A DNA stretch of 51,163 nucleotides from Emmonsiellopsis sp. PD_33 (lineage: Eukaryota; Ascomycota; Eurotiomycetes; Onygenales; Ajellomycetaceae), in contig JANTQF010000250.1 of assembly GCA_032988165.1 (NCBI GenBank), forward strand, positions 1 to 51,163, read 5' to 3'. Shown here piece by piece: positions 45,466 through 51,163 of the stretch (positions are counted from its first letter, which is position 1; each line of letters opens with the position of its first letter). The notes beneath the pieces are model-generated. The model ran no database searches. It was not told where the DNA came from and was given only the letters and a program-made list of their open reading frames with translations. The translations under genes were made by a program, and so were the position numbers.

Positions 45466-45542
45466 GTACGAAACACTCCGCCGTCCTCCTCGACAACTGC
45501 TGCAGGATAGTCTTCCCGTACTGACCCCGTTATCCTACACAG
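45466..45542 (+). other. Probable 5'UTR intron of RPL2
   Basis: GAACAG/GTACGA starts and CCTACACAG ends a 77-nt segment just before the RPL2 start codon, with a CTGAC branch-site motif at 45521-45525, 17 nt before the acceptor. Leader introns are common in fungal ribosomal-protein genes. Confidence 0.55.
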
Positions 45543-45551
45543 TAAGACGCC

Positions 45552-46551
45552 ATGGGTCGAGTGATCCGCAATCAGAGGAAGGGTCGTGGATCCATTTTCA
45601 GTACGTCCGACATTTCTATCTCATTTCGTCGCACCAGAAACAATATCGAGCCTCGTTTTTGCTAATTGATGCCCTACAGCGGCCAACACCCGTCTCAACA
45701 AGGCCCCTGCCCAATTCCGCACTCTCGACTATGCTGAGAGACACGGATACACCCGCGGTGTCGTGAAGCAGATCATCCACGACCCCGGCAGAGGCGCTCC
45801 TCTTGCTAAGGTCTCCTTCCGCCATCCCTACAAGTTCAAGGATGTCACCGAGACCTTCATCGCCAACGAGGGCATGTACACCGGCCAGTTCATCTACGCC
45901 GGAAAGAACGCCGCTTTGACCGTCGGAAACATCCTCCCCCTGGGCTCCGTCCCCGAAGGTACCGTTGTGACCAACGTCGAGGAGAAGGTCGGCGATCGGG
46001 GTGCTCTGGGCCGGACGTCTGGAAACTACGTTACCGTTATCGGCCACAACCCTGACGAGGGAAAGACCCGTGTCAAGCTCCCCAGTGGTGCCAAGAAGGT
46101 CGTCAAGAGCAACTCGCGAGGAATGGTCGGCATTGTCGCTGGTGGTGGTCGTACGGACAAGCCTCTGCTCAGTACGTTGTGTCTCCATCTGGATTTTGTG
46201 GAATTGGTGTGAAATTGATGGCTAGGGAAAAATTACGCGTGCTAATATCTTTCGTTTTCCTACAGAGGCCTCCCGTGCTAAGCATAAGTTCGCTGTCAAG
46301 CGCAACTCGTGGCCCAAGACTCGTGGTGTTGCCATGAACCCGGTTGACCATGTAAGTCTAACCCCAGAATACGAACAAACGCACGCAATCACTAATCAAT
46401 TCCCTTCCTCCAGCCTCACGGTGGTGGTAACCATCAACATATTGGTAAAGCCTCGACAATCTCCCGGTACGCCGCCCAGGGTCAAAAAGCCGGTCTCATT
46501 GCTGCCCGGAGAACTGGTCTGCTCCGCGGTACCCAGAAGACCAAGGATTAG
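45552..46551 (+). CDS. RPL2: 60S ribosomal protein uL2 (L2/L8)
   Basis: Exons 45552-45600, 45680-46171, 46266-46351 and 46414-46551 give 254 aa, the same size as yeast Rpl2. uL2 helps shape the peptidyl-transferase centre and subunit joining. It starts MGRVIRNQRKGRGSIF and includes RTLDYAERHGYTRGVVK, GMYTGQFIYAG and VGIVAGGGRTDKPLLKA. The C-terminal RGVAMNPVDHPHGGGNHQHIGK contains the conserved His loop. Codon use is strongly biased to C-ending codons, as expected for a highly expressed gene. Confidence 0.97.
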
Positions 46552-48257
46552 AAATATGTTATTCGTTTTCTTTCCTCAACTTTAATGGGCGATGTTTCCT
46601 CTCTGATTCCTGTTTTTTATTGTGTCCTGTTGCGTCTTACGATGGGGTTGGTGTGTTGGGAAATGCTCAGCTTTTCTTCCGTTTACTTTTTTTTCTCTCC
46701 CTTCTTTTGTCTCTCGGTTGTTTTAAAACAATTATCTACATGGGACAAAGGCGGGGGGAGAAAGGGAGGGGGGGAGGGAAATTCATGTAAAACTTAAAAG
46801 GCGATTTTGTGGATAGCCGCCCACGCGTCTGGAAGTGAGCAAAAATTCAAAAAACCTTTGTGGCTAAAAAAAAAATACCCTGTCCTTTTTAATTCTTTTT
46901 ATTACCTCTTAAGACCCTTCTCGCTTCACTGGGCAGATGTGAACGCAACAACGGGTTAAAGGATCCCAGCAGAATCTCGCTTTCCCCAGCCCTCGCCCGT
47001 AGGACTGTTCTATTAGTATGGTTTGGTAACTATCCCCCCCCCTTACGCAATGCACAAATTGGCTTCTCAGGCTTAATTATGCTTGACTCAAGTCGATCCA
47101 TCTCATCAGCGCCACCGCCTGTCTAAACTTGAAAATCCGTCCTTATCTCCCTGCCCGTCTGTACTGTAGCATCTTAGGAGAAAGAACAGATACATATTTC
47201 TATCTCTGAAAAAACATAGGATATCCATTTTCTTAGATTAGAGTGTATATACAAATGCCCAGGTGAGCAGACCCAATAACGCTAGTACCTTTTCATTTCG
47301 TTGCCTTATCGAAGCACAACCACCATGCTCTACTTCGTCAACGGGTATGGTACCCCCGGTATGTAATGATTTCATAAATAGATCGATAGATAGATAGATA
47401 GATGTACTGGATCCCCGAACAAGCAATCTACCATGTTCGTCTGTCTACCCAAGGTCGCCTGCAGTTTGTTCCAATTGCCCATGGAAAGTAGAGAGTTATA
47501 TGTTCATCCAAGCATGGCTGTTTGTACATACATACTGCTAAAGAAGGAGGCGTTCGTTGATCTATCCAGGCTGGGTTTTGGTATTGGCTATGGCATGGTA
47601 GGTAGGTAGGTGGGTGGGTGTGGGAAGGCAATCGTGATGTGGACATGCCTTGTAAGGGAGGGATAATTGTATGTACAGTACTACTACCTGGGCAGGACTC
47701 AACTGTTTGTGCAGGGCAACGCTTGATGGTGATTAGATCATCTATGCTTGGAATCTCGATGTAGGGACTAGGTAGGATATCAGTATTGTCAGTAATTCTC
47801 CAGCTGGGGGAGTTGTACATACCTCCTGTTTATTCCGCCGACTTGACTTCGACCTACATAGTAGTTAGTCCGCAGGCTCAACAACTCAACAGTGTGCATG
47901 ACTAAGATGACGAGATGGGAGCAGCGTTGGCAGTCCCTGCCAGACCCAGACGAGGGAAAGAGCGTAGTCTGGAACCTCTCCATTCCTGTCGTCATCAGGG
48001 GCGAGCAGGGCCAGAAGTCAATTCGAGGCCTGGACGATGATGCAACCGCAGCCGGCAAAAAAAACCCGCCCTCACCGCCCAGCGAATCGCGAGCCAAGCC
48101 CGCCCGCGTGCCGAGCCAATCCCTGGCGCGCCCGTGGTCTAGACCGCCCAAACCGGCTAGCGGGCTTGGCCCACGTGCCGATCACCTGACCGCCGGCGCT
48201 GACATAAGCGGCAATGTCTGGGCGCGGCGGCCGCCGGTTACGTAAGACGGCAGGCAG
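46552..48257. other. Intergenic region
   Basis: RPL2 3' flank followed by upstream sequence of the Ada-like gene. It contains a GATA array near 47385-47403, a GTAG/GTGG repeat near 47599-47620 and a G run near 46751-46776. GC content rises after about 47900. Open frames around 47790-48245 on both strands follow composition only and are not supported as genes. Confidence 0.5.
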
Positions 48258-48385
48258 CCAATCAGAGCGGGCGGCGCTGAGAATTTTCCCCCTCGTGATT
48301 GCTGTCAAACTGACCAATCGCCACCTCCGCCGGCGGCCAGGCTTGGCCCGAGGGGGAGACAGACGGCGGCGGCGGAGTATATAAT
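48258..48385 (+). promoter_or_regulatory. Promoter elements: two CCAAT boxes and a TATA box
   Basis: CCAAT occurs at 48258-48262 and 48314-48318, and TATATAAT at 48378-48385, all in a GC-rich background. A short CCAAGACT tandem lies directly downstream (about 48413-48430). The arrangement implies a transcript starting near 48410 for the Ada-like gene, leaving a leader of about 500 nt. Confidence 0.55.
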
Positions 48386-48511
48386 GAACCCGCGAAGGGA
48401 CACTAGCTGCTCCAAGACTCCAAGACTCCACGACTTCACGGCTTCACCCACGACCACCGCATCTCACTGCCAGTCTCCCGCTCACATTGGCCACACCCTG
48501 CCTCCTCATCG

Positions 48512-48751
48512 ATGATAGAGACCGTCTGCTTCCCCCCTGCCTCTCTTCTACTTGCGCCCAAGGCTCGACGGAGGCGTATAAGACCTGCCAGGAAACGGAC
48601 TAAACCCACCAAGGCAAAGAGAATCTCCGCCATACCGCTATCTTTGATGGCATTGGACGCTGAGGCCTTGAAATCCTACCCGCTTACCTCCTTCGCAATA
48701 CCTACCACCTACATCAACCTCCCCTCAAAGGGCCGCCGTGGCTGCTGTTGA
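48512..48751 (+). other. Upstream ORF (79 codons) in the Ada-like gene leader
   Basis: An ATG-initiated frame lies between the TATA box and the main start codon. Its product (MIETVCFPPASLLLAPKARR..) has no recognisable domain. It would precede the main ORF by about 170 nt. It might limit translation, or an unrecognised leader intron may remove it. Confidence 0.35.
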
Positions 48752-48919
48752 ACCCCTTCCCCTCGACGGGCCCCCTTTTATATACACACCACATCACACC
48801 GCCTACTTAGGTAACCACCTACATATCCACCGCGAGACACGAGCCCCAAGACCAGGCTCGTCTATCCAACCGTACTGTACAACCAATCCAACAAGGACCA
48901 GCAGAACCCCGCTGCAGCA

Positions 48920-50437
48920 ATGACGACCACCCCGATCACCACCCCCACCTCCCCCTCCTTCCGCTGGCGCGCAATCGTCAACCGCGATGCCAACGTGAAT
49001 GACTTCGTCTACGGGGTGCGCACGACCAAGATCTACTGCCGCCCCCGCTGTCCCGCCCGGCTTGCCCGCCGGGCCAACGTCGAGTTCTACGACACCCCTA
49101 AGCAGGCTGAGAAGGCCGGCTACCGCCCTTGCAAACGGTGCAAGCCCGAGGACCTCAAGGCCCCGCCTGATCCTCACATCAAGCTAGCCCAGCGTGCGTG
49201 CGAGACCATGATGCTGGCAGCAATGGCCAACCGCAAGGCCCAAGCACTGGGCCCTAGTGGAGGCCCGAATGGGATCCCGAGCGGACCCACTGGCTGGGGA
49301 GGAGCGGGACAGAGATCTAGACCGACGTTGCAAGATCTGGCCAATGAGGCTGGGTTGACGCCGTCGCATTTCCATCGAGTGTTTAAGAAGGTCGTCGGGC
49401 TCACGCCGGGGAAGTTCGCTAGGGAGGTCATGGAAGGGAAGAAGATGGGGGCAATTATGAAGCGGCTTGCGGAGGCTGATAGTGCCGACGGGACCGGTGC
49501 TGGGTTGCCGAAGGATGACGAGGTTGATTTTGATTTCTCCAGCCCCGTGTCTGTGACCACGTCGTCGTTGGGGGGCTCACCCGTGATAGATGATGTACGG
49601 TCCTCGCCCCTGACGGATGCGGACAGCTATGTCCTGCCTGACCCGGCAGAGATTCGCATTGATTGGAATGAATTTGATCGGATGTTGGGTGCTTCCTCGT
49701 CTGGAGTCGGGATGGACGTTGGGCAGAATAGTTCCAGTAATCATAATCATAGCCATAATAGCTTCCGCATAGCAAACCCAACCGTCAACGAGCTGCCACA
49801 CCAGCAACATCTTCATCATCCTCAACAGCAACAACAACCGCTGCCCCCCACCACCACCACATCGTCAGCGGCAGCAGCAGTATCGGGAGCCTCCCACATC
49901 CTCGACCCATCCTGCTCCTCCTCGCCCGCAAACATCCTCCTAGACTACCAACTCCCCTGGGACTCACCCCCAAACCCCACAACCACCACCCTCAACTTCC
50001 CAACCATCACCACCACCGCCTGCTGCGGCAAACCCACCAGCACCGGCATCACCATCACCAGCGGAAACGGAAACGGAAACGGAAGCCCTACCAACACCCT
50101 CCTATCCCCCTACGACTCCTTCCTCCCACTAGACATGGACATGTCCATGGGCCCGGACTTCTGCTACACCTTCGGCACCACCAACCACACCACCAACCAC
50201 ACCAACAATCACAGCAACAATCACAGCCACCACAACGCCGCATTCCTCGACAAACTCCCCCATCTCGACCTCATCTCCGCGCCATCATCAGAAAACTCAT
50301 CGACGCCGGGCGCAATCGACACCCCGCCGTTTCTGGATGGACTGGCCAGTTTGTCTGCCTCTGCGTCTGCGTCGCCGTTGCTGTTTGATGAGGTGGATTG
50401 GTATGGGAGTCCGAGTGTTTTTCAGAGTTATGTTTGA
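48920..50437 (+). CDS. Ada-type regulator: methyl-sensing Zn domain plus AraC HTH
   Basis: Single exon, 505 aa. Residues 14-80 form an Ada metal-binding domain: FRWRAIVNRDANVNDFVYGV, then YCRPRC and PCKRC. The cysteines C40, C44, C71 and C74 have the same spacing as the zinc ligands C38, C42, C69 and C72 of E. coli Ada, whose first Cys takes methyl groups from DNA phosphotriesters. An AraC-type helix-turn-helix follows at about 134-175 (RPTLQDLANEAGLTPSHFHR, VFKKVVGLTPGKF). The remaining 330 residues are low complexity: Asp/Ser, Gln/His, Thr and Asn/His/Thr blocks resembling an activation domain. There is no C-terminal O6-methylguanine transferase domain and no PCHR motif. It is likely a nuclear regulator of the alkylation response; the domain is of bacterial type in a fungal gene. 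Confidence 0.85.
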   Translation: MTTTPITTPTSPSFRWRAIVNRDANVNDFVYGVRTTKIYCRPRCPARLARRANVEFYDTPKQAEKAGYRPCKRCKPEDLKAPPDPHIKLAQRACETMMLAAMANRKAQALGPSGGPNGIPSGPTGWGGAGQRSRPTLQDLANEAGLTPSHFHRVFKKVVGLTPGKFAREVMEGKKMGAIMKRLAEADSADGTGAGLPKDDEVDFDFSSPVSVTTSSLGGSPVIDDVRSSPLTDADSYVLPDPAEIRIDWNEFDRMLGASSSGVGMDVGQNSSSNHNHSHNSFRIANPTVNELPHQQHLHHPQQQQQPLPPTTTTSSAAAAVSGASHILDPSCSSSPANILLDYQLPWDSPPNPTTTTLNFPTITTTACCGKPTSTGITITSGNGNGNGSPTNTLLSPYDSFLPLDMDMSMGPDFCYTFGTTNHTTNHTNNHSNNHSHHNAAFLDKLPHLDLISAPSSENSSTPGAIDTPPFLDGLASLSASASASPLLFDEVDWYGSPSVFQSYV

Positions 50438-51163
50438 GGTGGTGTGGTGGTGTTGGGATTGTTATTTTGTGTGTGTGGTTATTTAAGTTAGCCAGTTGGT
50501 GTTTGGATGGATTGGAGGGATGATTAAATGAAATGATTCAACTTACTTACTTACCTTGTAAGCACTATGTAAACAAGGTCGGTTTGAACAACCAAGAAAA
50601 GGAAATGGAAATGGAAAGGAAAGAGACTTTTGTGTCATTATTAGTAGTTATAGCATGGATTAAGCATTAAGCATTGCAGGCGATTTTTTTTCCTTTTTTT
50701 TCTTTTTCCATAAATAATAGAATAATAGAATTAGAATAAAAAGAATCTCCTTGTTTAACTTCTGCAGCTCTGACTTCTTCCTCATTTTTTCCCCTGGTTG
50801 GGTGTTGATGTGAAATATATATATATAACTGAATGGTCCTGTAGTTAACCCCCACACCTTTTCCCGGGGTTTGGTTTTTGGTTATCTATGCCCAGGGTTA
50901 TGATAAGAGTAATCTGATTTATCCAATGAAATAGAATGAAATGAAATAAATAGATAGATAGATAGATAAAATAGACGAGAACGGGTTTTTTCTGGAGGGG
51001 GTTTGGGTATATATATCTTGGAGATATTTATAGGTGGATGTAATTGTGATTACTCCACTCCCCACCCATTATCCCCTATGCCGTCTAAATCTTGTACCAC
51101 AATATCCAGATCCACGCCACAGCAGCACTCGCTCGCACACGTATGCGGACACAAACGAACACA
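50438..51163. other. Downstream flank at window edge
   Basis: 3'UTR of the Ada-like gene and AT-rich intergenic DNA with a GATA array near 50949-50968 and TATATA near 50817-50826. No further gene is visible before the window ends. Confidence 0.55.

Noticed and set aside
47789..48245. Frames on both strands upstream of the Ada-like gene
   Set aside because: GC-driven, not domain-bearing, and overlapping the promoter region.
48738..48923. Second uORF whose stop overlaps the Ada-like ATG
   Set aside because: It has no ATG (it opens at GTG), so translation coupling is not supported.
1..51163. tRNA, rRNA or CRISPR loci
   Set aside because: I scanned for T-loop motifs such as GGTTCGAATCC with a paired acceptor stem and for spaced direct repeats and found none; tandem arrays present are simple microsatellites.

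Overview
The window is nuclear DNA of a filamentous ascomycete, most likely a Eurotiomycete (Eurotiales or Onygenales; I cannot resolve which). Genes sit on both strands and carry introns of about 50-120 nt with GT..AG ends and CTNAC-like branch sites. Intergenic DNA is rich in homopolymers and microsatellites (GATA, GAA, TA, CATTC), and the proteins match Ascomycota families. I rebuilt spliced models by hand; every multi-exon model given stays in frame from ATG to stop.

Layout. 0-10 kb: FAF1 (pre-rRNA processing, minus) is divergent from HIS6 (histidine synthesis, plus). A four-exon gene for the small V-ATPase Vo subunit f follows (minus). Then LSC1 (succinyl-CoA ligase alpha, minus) is divergent from ELP3 (Elongator catalytic subunit, plus). 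10-24 kb: a SNF2/STH1 remodeller ATPase (minus), an HNH-like fungal protein, a small putative secreted or membrane protein, an F-box protein (all plus) and an SH3-less BAR-domain protein (minus). 24-30 kb: a 971-bp block almost without CpG abuts an enoyl-reductase-like MDR gene (minus). It is followed by about 3.9 kb with no convincing gene, holding at most a weak Tc1/mariner-like relic. 30-44 kb: an N-type amino-acid transporter, an EST1/SMG7-like protein (plus), adenosine kinase (minus) divergent from a DUF1770 protein (plus), and a WHIM-type chromatin protein (minus). 44-51 kb: ribosomal protein uL2 with a probable 5'UTR intron, then a fungal Ada-type regulator with the four-cysteine methyl-phosphotriester-sensing domain and an AraC-type helix-turn-helix.

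Most genes are core housekeeping: ribosome biogenesis and translation (FAF1, RPL2, ELP3), metabolism (HIS6, LSC1, adenosine kinase), chromatin (SNF2, WHIM protein) and RNA surveillance (EST1/SMG7). They do not form one pathway. The accessory elements are the HNH-like protein, the F-box protein, the enoyl reductase beside the CpG-depleted block, the gene-poor stretch at 26.0-29.9 kb and the Ada-like regulator. I found no tRNA, rRNA or CRISPR array. The best leads for new biology are the Ada/AraC regulator and the CpG-depleted block.
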